A stretch of 31,686 bases of DNA from a virus. The position numbers and the translations under genes were made by a program. Under the pieces are notes generated by a model that saw nothing but the letters and a program-made list of their open reading frames with translations, searched no databases and was not told the DNA's origin. The stretch is taken from the IMG/VR virus record IMGVR_UViG_3300022934_002923, positions 1 through 31,686 of that record; one strand, written 5' to 3'. Each line of letters opens with the position of its first letter. Position 1 is the first letter of the stretch. Positions 14,707 through 25,200 of this stretch are shown here, piece after piece.

Positions 14707-16563
14707 TTACGCTGTTCCGATCCAAGACCAAACACCACCTGTTACCCTAAATGTCATAGTTTGTCTGGATGGTGTTAAATTTGCAAGTGCATCAACTGGA
14801 CTAAAGTTAACGTCTTGTACTACCGACTGTGCTGTTGAATCGTCTGTCAGCACTGACAAATAGCTTTTACTCATAGCAGATTGTACATCAATACCTGTAA
14901 CTTCAACACCTGTATATGATGTACAATGAATTCTTGCAACAGTATTTTCTTCTTTCTCTGATGCTGGGAAAAGTGTCTCTAAAATACCAATTACATCTGT
15001 ATAAGGATTTCCAGCACTTGGAGATGCTAATCCAGTAGTATCTAATGCCATTACTACAGGTTCTGAGTCAACAACCCTATCAACATATGCCTTAGTTGCA
15101 GAATCTTGTGGATCTGTTGGATCATTAACATCTTTAATTTGTGTATTTGATACGTTCATTGGACCAGATAAATCAAATGTTAGACCAGTAACTGATGTAC
15201 TAATAGTATTTCCATCTAAGTTAATGTTGTCTACATTAAGATTAACTAATGTGCCAATTTGTGAAAGACCACTTGCTAATGTTATACCTGATCCTAATTC
15301 AGTAGAACTTGCTATAAGTGTATCATTAATTCTAAACTCATTTCCAGCTTCAAGATTAAAATTTAAATTTGAATCAAATGACGTTGTACTATTATCGTAA
15401 ACAAACGTCTTGTCTCCTTCTGATGATTTAATAATAATGCCTGCGCCGTCTACTCCTGCATCATTCTCTATTGAACCGTCTGACACTCCTAATTCAATAT
15501 TAATATCTTCAACTTGTAAGTTTTGTACATTAACATATGTGGCATCACCGTTTACTGTTAAGTCGCCATCAATTATTACACTTGACGATGTGTGCATTGT
15601 TCCTGCAACATCAAGTGTATATTCTGGCTCACTTTTAAAAATGCCCATACGACTATTAATTGCATCAATTTTTAAAGCATCAGTAAACTGGTTTCCGCTT
15701 CTTGTTCTAATAGCAACATCAGTTCCACTTTGTTGTGTTTCAAGTGTAGTAGTTGTACCTACAATTTTAAGTGTCATATATTCAGTATCAGCAATACCAA
15801 TACTTAAACCTGCACTATTTTTAATTTTTATAGAACCAGTTGTCTCACCATTTTCGCCTGTAGGTAAAAAGTCAGCTGATGAGTATGCAGTTCCGTCTGT
15901 ATCAACAAGAGATCTTGCTTCTGAAGCTGTTCCTCTATACCAAAAATTTGAATCTACTAAATTAAATCCTTGACTGTACTTTTGTCTTTTTGGTATAACA
16001 ATATCATCTTCATCATCAGGAAATCCAGGTATTTTGTTTTCACCTGCAAGTAAAAATTCTTCTTTTGTAATTACACCAAATAATGTACCACCAATCCATA
16101 TTTTAAGAACAACACGTTCACGTGCTGAAATATCAATAACTGATGCTACTTCAAATCCAGTTTGTCCTTGTGCCGCATCATATTCAGGACCTACAAGTAC
16201 TAAATCTGTACCGTCAAAGAAATACATTTTATTGTTTTCGTTGTCAATCCAAATATCACCTGCAACCATATCTGGTTGAGTATTTGATACTATTGGTCCG
16301 CCAGCAGTTCTAAAAGTACTTCCATCATATAATTTCAATCGTGCTTGGCCAGTATCATACCATAATTGACCTACTAATGGTTTGCCTGGAGTATTAGTTC
16401 CGGCAAAATTTTCTACCATTTTAATAAAGTTTTCGTTTATAAACTCGCCAAAACCTTTATAATTTTTACCAACTAACGTTATGTCAGTAGTGGAATTATC
16501 AATGATACCATCTGCTAATTCTACTAAAAGTTCGCCATCAGTTTTATTTAATTTATAGCTCAT
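14707..16563 (-). CDS. Tail fibre paralogue, 618 residues
   Basis: This is the second of three tandem fibre genes. The N-terminal module is recognisable (GKNYKGFGEFINENFIKMVENFAG, GKPLVGQLWYDTGQARLKLYDG, GDIWIDNENNKMYFFDGTDLVLVGP, then IPGF and FWYRGTASEARSL). The shaft has repeated beta turns, including EYTLDVAGTMHTSSSVIIDGDLTV and DINIELGVSDGS, ending in DPTDPQDSATKAYVDRVV at about 480, a stretch typical of phage fibres. The last ~130 residues are a beta domain ending VTGGVWSWIGTA with no known tip signature. Only 3 bases separate it from the preceding gene, so these two are translated from one message. It presumably trimerises, as phage fibres do; receptor is unknown. Confidence 0.8.
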   Translation of the reverse strand: MSYKLNKTDGELLVELADGIIDNSTTDITLVGKNYKGFGEFINENFIKMVENFAGTNTPGKPLVGQLWYDTGQARLKLYDGSTFRTAGGPIVSNTQPDMVAGDIWIDNENNKMYFFDGTDLVLVGPEYDAAQGQTGFEVASVIDISARERVVLKIWIGGTLFGVITKEEFLLAGENKIPGFPDDEDDIVIPKRQKYSQGFNLVDSNFWYRGTASEARSLVDTDGTAYSSADFLPTGENGETTGSIKIKNSAGLSIGIADTEYMTLKIVGTTTTLETQQSGTDVAIRTRSGNQFTDALKIDAINSRMGIFKSEPEYTLDVAGTMHTSSSVIIDGDLTVNGDATYVNVQNLQVEDINIELGVSDGSIENDAGVDGAGIIIKSSEGDKTFVYDNSTTSFDSNLNFNLEAGNEFRINDTLIASSTELGSGITLASGLSQIGTLVNLNVDNINLDGNTISTSVTGLTFDLSGPMNVSNTQIKDVNDPTDPQDSATKAYVDRVVDSEPVVMALDTTGLASPSAGNPYTDVIGILETLFPASEKEENTVARIHCTSYTGVEVTGIDVQSAMSKSYLSVLTDDSTAQSVVQDVNFSPVDALANLTPSRQTMTFRVTGGVWSWIGTA

Positions 16564-16566
16564 TGA

Positions 16567-18597
16567 TTATACCCTGCCTGTCCAAATAATATAATTCATC
16601 GTTAATGTTGGATTCATAATATTCAACGGAATACCTAATTCTTCTGCATCAGTTAAAATACCACCACTGTTTGGTAGAGCCTGGCCGTTGCCGCTTGCAT
16701 TAGGTGCGTCATAAACGATAGCTTCGTTATCATTTGGTGTGCCGCTAATATCTCTAATGCCATAGTACTGATCGCCGCTGTCGCCTCTCATATCATGCTT
16801 GTGTTCTGGTAAATTTTCAACTGCAATATTTTCTGTTTCTGATCCGCCAATCTGTCCAACACCGTCTGCATAATCTGCGGTAACAGTATCTGCACTTTGG
16901 CCACCCATGTTATCTGCACCAAGAGGCAATCTACCTCTTAAGTCTGGGACTTTAAAAAATCCTGCTGTAATTGTAGCACGAGCTCCAAAAGAATATCCAA
17001 TAGCTTCAAATAGTAATCCGTATTCTGAAATTCTTACTTCACTTCCGTCACATAGTAACCAACCCTGTGGAACTGCTGAACCTGCATATGGCAATACAAC
17101 CCCTGGCGGATTAGTTGGCACTGAATCTAATAAGTTACGTCTTGAAATTTTATATAATCCAGTATTACCTGTAGTTCTGTTAATAAGTAATTCGTCGTCA
17201 ATTTGAGATTCAAACGTTTCATCCTTACCAGAAACAATCTCATTTGAAATAATTGTTTGGAATGTTTTTAACGATCCGCCGGTTTGTCCGTCAAATACTA
17301 CATCTTCTGTTGTTGCAACGTCACCTGCAATTCTAAACGAACTTGCAGATGTTAATTTATTTGCTGAACCTGCAATACCTGATACAGTACCGTTAACATT
17401 ACCAGTTAAGTTACCAATAAATGTAGTTGAATAAATGTTACGCCATTTAGAAGCAGGTGCTCCTAAATCTCTTGTGTTATTGCCATCTGGAATTGTTGGT
17501 CCTAATGTAGTAATTCCTAATACTTGTGTATTGCCGCCAACATTTAAATTTCTTGCAATACCTACGCCGCCTTTAACAATAACACTTCCTGTATTAATTG
17601 TAGAACTCTGTGTAGTGCCATTTACAAATAAGTCTGAATCTGTTTGAATATTTCCAATAACATCAAGTGCTTCGTCTGGAGCAAGATTGTTAATACCTAC
17701 ACGCAAATTAGAATCAACACGCAAAACTGTACGAGTTGAACCAGAATTTTTAACTTGTAAGTCAATATTAGAGCCTTCAATTTGGTGTCTAATAACACCA
17801 GCTTGGCCGTCAACACCTACGTTTAGTGCCGCATCTGTACCAATAATTAAACCTGTATTATTTTGTACTGTTACAGGAAATAGCGTAGTACTACTTACAT
17901 CACCACGTAAAAAGTTACCAGCGTCAACAGGAGTATTATTAACAATTAAGTTTTCTGCTTTTTCTGCTGTGCCATAAAATTTAGGAGATCCGCCTTCTCC
18001 TGTAAAATCTCTTGTGGATAAATTTATACCTGGATTAATAACTGTAAATCCTGGTATAACTACTTTAGGTGTAAAGGTATCTGCAGAAATAATTGCTACA
18101 GGTTGTGCTTCAACTTCTACCTGTAAAACTGTATAATCCTGATTATCAACACCTGTTAATGTTAGAGGTGTTGCACCTGTTGCTAAACCATCACTAAATG
18201 TAGGACCAACAAGTACCCAACCAGAACCTGAGTTTAAATAAAGTTGCTGATTATCTGTGTCAACCCAAAGATCACCAGTTTGAGAAAATGCAACATCTGG
18301 TGCTGTCGGAGCTCTATTTAAACCGCCTGCTGGAACCCAAACTGTTCCGTCATATACTTTAAGTTGTTCTGCTCCCGGAGTAGTATTATACCATAACTGA
18401 CCTTCTGTTGCTCTTGGAGGTTCTGTTGCACTTGCAAAGTTTTCAAGCATATGCAGGAAGTTTTCAGCAATAGCACTACCATATGATGTTACGTTTTTAC
18501 CAGGAAATTTAATTGAAGTACTTTGATCAATAGTATTATCAATTACAGTAATAGTACCATTGTTTGCTTCATCTGTATATGGAATAGTATATGGCAT
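16567..18597 (-). CDS. Tail fibre/short tail-fibre protein with collar domain
   Basis: This 676-residue protein is the first and longest of the fibre trio in transcription order. The N-terminal module (FPGKNVTSYGSAIAENFLHMLENFA, GQLWYNTTPGAEQLKVYDG, GDLWVDTDNQQLYLN, then IPGF and FYGTAEKAENL) matches its two neighbours. After a beta shaft comes a phage tail collar domain at about 498-570 (PYAGSAVPQGWLLCDGSEV...FFKVPDLRGRLPLG), as in T4 gp12 and many fibre tips, followed by NLPEHKHD, a His pair that in gp12-like tips binds metal. It ends NPTLTMNYIIWTGRV, a terminal strand common in collar-domain fibres. GAGG lies 8 bases before the ATG, and the previous gene ends with tandem TAA TAA 3 bases upstream. 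It probably binds the host surface. Confidence 0.87.
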   Translation of the reverse strand: MPYTIPYTDEANNGTITVIDNTIDQSTSIKFPGKNVTSYGSAIAENFLHMLENFASATEPPRATEGQLWYNTTPGAEQLKVYDGTVWVPAGGLNRAPTAPDVAFSQTGDLWVDTDNQQLYLNSGSGWVLVGPTFSDGLATGATPLTLTGVDNQDYTVLQVEVEAQPVAIISADTFTPKVVIPGFTVINPGINLSTRDFTGEGGSPKFYGTAEKAENLIVNNTPVDAGNFLRGDVSSTTLFPVTVQNNTGLIIGTDAALNVGVDGQAGVIRHQIEGSNIDLQVKNSGSTRTVLRVDSNLRVGINNLAPDEALDVIGNIQTDSDLFVNGTTQSSTINTGSVIVKGGVGIARNLNVGGNTQVLGITTLGPTIPDGNNTRDLGAPASKWRNIYSTTFIGNLTGNVNGTVSGIAGSANKLTSASSFRIAGDVATTEDVVFDGQTGGSLKTFQTIISNEIVSGKDETFESQIDDELLINRTTGNTGLYKISRRNLLDSVPTNPPGVVLPYAGSAVPQGWLLCDGSEVRISEYGLLFEAIGYSFGARATITAGFFKVPDLRGRLPLGADNMGGQSADTVTADYADGVGQIGGSETENIAVENLPEHKHDMRGDSGDQYYGIRDISGTPNDNEAIVYDAPNASGNGQALPNSGGILTDAEELGIPLNIMNPTLTMNYIIWTGRV

Positions 18598-18600
18598 TTA

Positions 18601-19215
18601 TTAAACCTCGTTAAAACCTGATAATGATTGAATTCTTACGGTATAATCTACTTGGATTAATCTATTCAATGATTTTTGCACAGGATGGAAAATAACATGT
18701 GTAAGCAGACGTCCTGTACCTTGTGTTGAATAAGCCCTTAATCCCAGTTCATCAAAAATAAATGAACTTGCTTCGTCAGTTGCATTATCAAATGCATCTT
18801 GACCTGCTGGCTCTCCGTAGTCTAATAAACAAGTAACAACAATATCTGTGTAGTTAGTACCGCTAATGTGTCTTGTTTCAATTTTATTTCTAATTGGATC
18901 AATATTGTTAACACTTCTGTCATCTACAACTTTTGTATAAGTTTGATTATACAAACTTGCATTTGTTCCAGTACTGTTAGGAGTAAGGTACGTAATAATA
19001 CCTGTAGGATCCACTGATGTTCCTCCATTACCAAAGCTCATTTCGTATATCCAGCCGCTACCATTATTAGCTAATGATTCAGCTAACGAAATACTCATGT
19101 TTTCGTAGTGGATAGCATTACGCTTATCTACAATAACTTTTCCTGATTCTGGGTCAGTTATCTTAATATGACCTTGTATCAGTGTTCCATTAAAATCTTT
19201 AAATTTGTCTGCCAT
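18601..19215 (-). CDS. Virion structural-type protein, 204 residues
   Basis: This 204-residue protein is beta-rich with no catalytic motif. The N terminus contains FNGTLIQGHIKITDPESGKVIVDKRNAIHYENM, followed by WIYEMSFGNGGTSVDPTG, a polar loop region, and a C-terminal half with DIVVTCLLDYGEP and LLTHVIFHP...RLIQVDYTVRIQS strands. The FGNGGTSVDPTG turn and overall layout are usual in tail or baseplate proteins of T4-like marine phages. It follows the giant gene after 21 bases, with a GATAAATA late motif overlapping that gene's stop and AGGA about 8 bases before the ATG. It is placed between a giant tail/baseplate-type protein and the fibres, so a connector or baseplate-attachment role is plausible but unproven. 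Confidence 0.72.
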   Translation of the reverse strand: MADKFKDFNGTLIQGHIKITDPESGKVIVDKRNAIHYENMSISLAESLANNGSGWIYEMSFGNGGTSVDPTGIITYLTPNSTGTNASLYNQTYTKVVDDRSVNNIDPIRNKIETRHISGTNYTDIVVTCLLDYGEPAGQDAFDNATDEASSFIFDELGLRAYSTQGTGRLLTHVIFHPVQKSLNRLIQVDYTVRIQSLSGFNEV

Positions 19216-19233
19216 TTTATTTTCCTGCTATAC

Positions 19234-19241
19234 TATTTATC
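19234..19241 (-). promoter_or_regulatory. Late promoter motif GATAAATA
   Basis: GATAAATA on the minus strand overlaps the stop codon of the giant gene and ends 19 bases before the ATG at 19215. It matches the NATAAATA form of late promoters in marine T4-like phages and is identical to the motif at 14686-14693. Confidence 0.5.
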
Positions 19242-22200
19242 GTGGTAGCTCAGTTGTCTTAGCACGTAAGAACTTAGCAATGTTAGAATCGCTATTTGCT
19301 ATAGTAGTTCCTCTGTCAGACCATGTTGTACCGATCTTTCTAATAATAGTTACTGTTGTCCCTTCTGGTGGTGGAGTTGTTAAACGCACATATGCTCCTA
19401 TATTTTTATTTACAGCATACTCTGCCTCTAAGATTATGTCCCCTTCTGGACTATCTTGTGCATCGTAATTATACTTACTTATCGGAGTTTTACGTAAACG
19501 CCTACCAGCTACGAAAACTTCAATATCCTGTGCTTCCCAATATTCTTCTGGAATAGTGTCTTTATACCAATCTGTTGCACTTGCTGGGTTAGGAATAGGT
19601 GCAAATGGTAATAAAATTTGAACATATTTAATACCTCCAGGAACAACAAAACTTGTTTGTGGAGTATCAATAGGTACAGTTGTAAACGGATTTACAACAA
19701 TCAAGTCATATGATCCAACAGGTAGTGCAGGAGTTACAAAGGTTAATTCATTTTCTGAAATAAATGTTGCTTCGCATTTTGTTGTTCCAACGTAAATTTC
19801 TACCCTATCTGTAAATCCTGTTCCAATAACTGTTGTTACTTGTCCGCCTAATGGAAATGCCGTATTATTATTAAAGTCATATGTAATACTGGTTACGCCC
19901 ATTCCTGGGCTGTTTTCATAACTGTCGCTTCCAGTACTAAATCCAGAAGATGTAACTGTAATTATTTCTTCTTCGTCTTTGTATGGTAATGTAGTATCAA
20001 CACCTTGTTCCATAAGCATTGTGCCAGCGTCATAAACATCTTTAACACCTGTTCCAAGTGTTCCTCTGCGAAGTTGTAATAGTTCGTTACCTACTTTCCT
20101 AAAGTATTCAATTCTCTCACCCTCAATAAAGATAACGCCTGGATATTTTGCTCCAACTTCAGGCTCCGGTAATCCGTTACCGTCAACAACTTTAATTGTC
20201 TTATCATACCAATTTAATGGCTCTTCTAAATGATAAATTTCTTCAAGACGTTTATAATGAGTTCTATTAAGAATGTCTTTAAACTGACGCCAGCCAAACT
20301 TATCAACTACTGTATTATCAGAAAAATGTAATACTTGTAGTTTGTCACCTTCGTTTGGTTGTTGAACTAATTTAACATAACGTCTATTTGAAGTAATACT
20401 ATAATCAACACTTGGAGATAGTAAATCGCCGTTTTTAACTACCCAAACATATTCTGCGTCTCTTGCAGGTTTACGTAATGTAATATAGCCTTTTTCAAGT
20501 AGTTTAAAATCGTAATATAATTTAGTACCAGGTGTAGTTTCAGTTTTTTCTGTAACTTCAAAACTTTGTCTTTCAAAACCTTGACTATCGTGATTACTAA
20601 ATTGGTAAACTGTAATAGTATCATCTTCGCTAAATGCATTATCTAAGTTTAATACTTTTGGCGTTTTAACATATGTATTATCTTGTTCATAATACCCCAT
20701 TCTGTATTCACCCGAAGTAAGAACATATACTGTTAATTCATCACCATCTTCGCCAATACCTGCGGCAAGTGTAACAGTGCTACCTGGCTGCGATTGAGGA
20801 GGTACATTTGGATTAAACGATCCTGCGCCTTCAAATGTCCAGTTTTGTAAATACTCAAGTTCAATACCGTTTAGGTATACTGCCAAGTCAAAAGAGTTAA
20901 CTGTTGCAGTTGGAATTTGTGTTAAATCTAATTGGTATTCTCTTAGTGCAGTAGTAACTTCAAATTTTTGACTGTAACCAGGATCTAAAATCTTATTGTT
21001 TACTTTAACTAACACATAAGCACTTTCTGGCTGTTGTTCAAATGGTGCTTGAGACAATTCGTATTGTGTTGTGCTTCCATCGGCAGTAAATGTATCAATA
21101 TTTACAGTACTGTATTGCTGGAATATTTCAACGCCGCCTACTGCTAACATCATTTGTATAATTGCGCCATCTTTAGGCGGCGTAGCAAATCTTACTACAA
21201 AATTACCACTATTTTCGTATGTGTCATCGGACTCGACTAAAGTTATGTCTACAACTTCGCCATCTACAGTTACTAATCCGTTTGCATTATCTTCAAATCT
21301 TGCATTAGTTAAGAAATCTATTGTAGTTCCGTTACCAATAAATGTATCAATATCTAAAATTGTTGTTGCACTAACTCCAAGATTAATAATATTAATTCTT
21401 GAATTATCTGCAGGCGGATTAAAGAAAATTACTTGATTAGTTGCAACGTCTACTGTATAATCATTTGTGTTCATTACTGTGTAATCAACTTTAACAAACA
21501 AGTTGGCAAATTGACCTATTGGTGTTCCTATGTCAAAATTAGATTTTACTCCATTACCAATATAATTTCTACAAGTAATTTGACTACTACCACCAGATGG
21601 TTTTTCGTAAACTTGGATATCTACAGTGTCTAATGTTTGTCCTGGAACAATTTCTTCAGGACCTTTAGATGTTGTTGGCGTAACAAATCCGTCGCCGTCA
21701 ATATTAATATCTGCAGAATCTAATCCTGTAGCTGTTCCATATATTAAATTGCCGCCATCAATTGATGTGTCAAAACTATCTGGATCAGGAATAAACGATC
21801 CGTCTGAAGTAACTTTACGAATTACTATTGCAAGTCTTACTTCTCCTGTTTGTAATTCAGTATCTAAACCTAAATCATTAACATCAAGTTCAGTTTCTTG
21901 ATTTCCTTGTATTGGTAGCATATTTGCATACGGATTATCCTGTGTACCTACTGTAGAGCCGTCCCATTCAGAATCATCAACTCTATAATTTGTTAAGACT
22001 TGCCCATTAGCATCATATGCTGTTCTGTAAACATTATATTCTATTCCTTCTTCAAGCGGAGTGTTTAAAGGTAATGTATTACTAACATTAATTGGTGTTC
22101 TAACAGAGCTATCTGCGCCAATTAGCGTACTATCTTCTCCATATATTTCATCTTCTGTTGAAAAATTAGAATCAAAGTCTGCTTGCAATGTTACAGTTGT

Positions 22201-25200
22201 TTCGGTAGATCCAATTACTTTACCTGATGCAAGTGTATTGTTTTGTGTTAGTACTTCATTAGGTCTAACACTAATTGGCGAATCAAATTCTATTATTACT
22301 GTTTTAAATAAGAATATTTCATCTTCAAATGCAGTGTCAAATACGTCCCAACCCTGTGTCATCCACGGTGCTGTATTCCAGCCAGTTGTTCCGCCAAAAT
22401 CAAAAGATCTTACTTGAACTCCGCCGTAGTCAACGCCGTCCATTAGTTGTCCTAATGTTTTACCAAAGTTATCGCCAGTTGGTTGATATGCTAAATTAAT
22501 ACGATCTTGTGCTTTTAATAAATTTATATCTTTAGAATATTCAATTCTAATGTTTGAATTTGCAACTGGTGGATCAACAAACTTTAATTGACCCAAGTAT
22601 CTATCATATCCTTTAGATTTATCAAGTTGGTTAGAATATGTATAACGTCTTGCAAGGACTTCGTCGTCATTTTCAAAAACACGAACAGTTGTTGTTCTTA
22701 AATCCATAGGCCAATCTAAATCAAATGTAATTATAGATCCAGATGCTACAAAGTTTTGTATTGTGTCTAAATTTACAAATTCATATGTTCCAGATACTCT
22801 ATCAAATTTTATGATTGTTTTTATACTTCTTACAGGACTATTTCCTATAATAGCATATGCACTTGCTTCTCTTCCTCCAGGAGAAATAGAACCATTTAGT
22901 GTAATCTTTGGCGACTCAAGATATCCTTCTCCTTGATCAAATACTCGAATTCCGCTAATAGAACCATTTTTACCTAATGACGCTTTTGCTACTGCACCTT
23001 TATTTCCTTCAATTGTAACAGTAGGTGGTGATGTATATCCTTGACCTGGATCATCTAATTCAATTTTAACAACTTTATATCCAGAATTATCAATCCAGTT
23101 TTTATTTGGATAATTTTCAAGTTCTTCAGGATTGTCTGCAACAATTCCTGTATTATAAGATTTAACTCTTAATGGTTCAATTCCGTCTGATGTTAAAACG
23201 TATCTTGCAGGTAAATCAAAATCTGATACATTATTTCCTGCAACGTCAGTACTTTCGTAAGAGCTTAGATATTCTCTAATTTTAGTCTTAAATGGTTTAA
23301 CTTCTTTAATATATTCTTCATAACTTGGAAGATTATCGTTCTGGAAGTTTACTTTTTGTTCTAATTCACCAACATTATGTTTTGCTTTTATAAACGACGA
23401 TTTAAATGCCCAATCAACATAATTTTGTTCTGCAAAAACATAACGCAAACTTGCAAAAAACAATTTATTATATTCTAATGCTAATTCTTCAATAAAGACA
23501 TTGTCTTTAATAGTGTTTAAAATAATTCTTGTTTCTGTTGTTGGTAGACTATCAAAAGTTAAGGCATCATAATTAGTAGTGTCAAATCCAACTTTAGAAT
23601 CTTCAACATTATATAAAGTTTCTTTAAATTGTATAGTACCGTTTTCTCTACCAATAGTTTTATAATTTACTGAATAGTCTTCGCCTTCTTGATTATTAAT
23701 CTTTTCAAGCAGTAGCCAGCCGCCTGTACCTACTGTTTGTATTTTTACAATATCACCGATACTATCATTTAGTCTACTTAAATCATATGATTGTTCAATT
23801 ACTGTATCAATTTTTGTAAATGAATTGTACCCCGGAGCATACCAGTCAATATAATCCCAATACTTAGTTACATCGTATGCTTGACTTTCAACTAAAATCC
23901 ATTCTTTAGCAACAGTATCTCTTTCGTATAATGCCCATTTGTTATTTAATGATTCGTCTGCTTTAACTAATACCGTATAACGTCTAACTGCTAATCTTGT
24001 ATTATCTTGTGCATAGTTAGTTCCAGCATTTTCAATAATAACATCTGTAACAGTGCCTTGATTGTTAATTACTGTTTTAATTTCTGCATCTTTACCTGTT
24101 CCTAAAACTGTAACTGTTGGTTCTTGCAAATAGCCTCGACCGCCGTTAGTAATGTTTACACGAACAATTTTTCCGTTTTCGACAACAGGTTCCAGTGTTG
24201 CTTGTTCTGCTTTAGCAACACCAACAAATTGTAATTCAATCTTTGTATCTACACTTCTATCCCAGACCTTAGATGACTTAGTTGGCTCTGGATCTATGTC
24301 TGTAAGATTAGTAATATCTTTATCATCACTAATTAGGTTGTCTTTTAAAACACTATTAATTCTTTCAATTGTTTCTTTAAGTGCTTCTTCTCTATTTATA
24401 AACCATCCTTGTCTTGGTTTATTTAAAATACCATATTTTTCTTTTGCACTTAATTCCGGAGCAGGTACTTGTCTATTTTTCTCATCGTAGCCAACTAAAC
24501 TATCAAACCATTTTCTTTGAATGTCAGTACTTGGAAGACTTGTCTCTAATCCTTCGGTAATAATTTGATATTGATTATGTATATTAATATTTTGATCTTC
24601 AATGGTCCAATATTGTATACTTAATGCAATATCTCTATCACTTAATATGTTTTCGCAGTTAAATACGGCAAATTCATTTTCAGTAATTAGTGCAATAAAC
24701 TTATAGCCTTCATTTGCTGGGTCTCTAATTAATCTTGCAACATCTCTTGCAGTTGTTTTTCTATCTTCAATAGCAGGTAATGTAGTTTTATTTCTTACCC
24801 AGTAATAATAATAATTAGTAAAGGTACCTGATGCAGTATCATATACACGTTTAAGAACATAAGCATCGTCGCCTGATCTTGTTTTGCCAGTTATACCTTG
24901 CTTCAAACCTTCATTTGTACCAGATTTTTCATCCCATTCACTTGGAAGATATTTTGATTTTACCCATTCATAAACATCGATAGAATTTTGATTTGAAAAA
25001 CTTGAATTCCAATTATTTGAACTAAAGATTACATTTCCTTGATAAGGATTTCTAAACTTAGCATTTGTTAAATCCCACCATAGTTGACCTTCTTGGGCTT
25101 CTCCCCAGCTATTTGTTTTGTCAGTATTTGGAGCAATACCAGTATTATATGTTGCAGGATCATATGGTGTTTTATATGTCAACTCTTGTTCTGCTGGTCC

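Noticed and set aside
15410-15973. Plus-strand reading frame of 187 codons
   Set aside because: It is antisense to a well-supported tail-fibre gene, has low-complexity Ser/Pro/Val composition, and there is no other plus-strand gene in the window.
20439-20639. Minus-strand 66-codon frame inside the giant gene
   Set aside because: It lies in a shifted frame, and the in-frame giant protein continues uninterrupted with module-like sequence.
24393-24400. TATAAATA on the minus strand within the giant gene
   Set aside because: It is internal to one long gene and far from any start codon.
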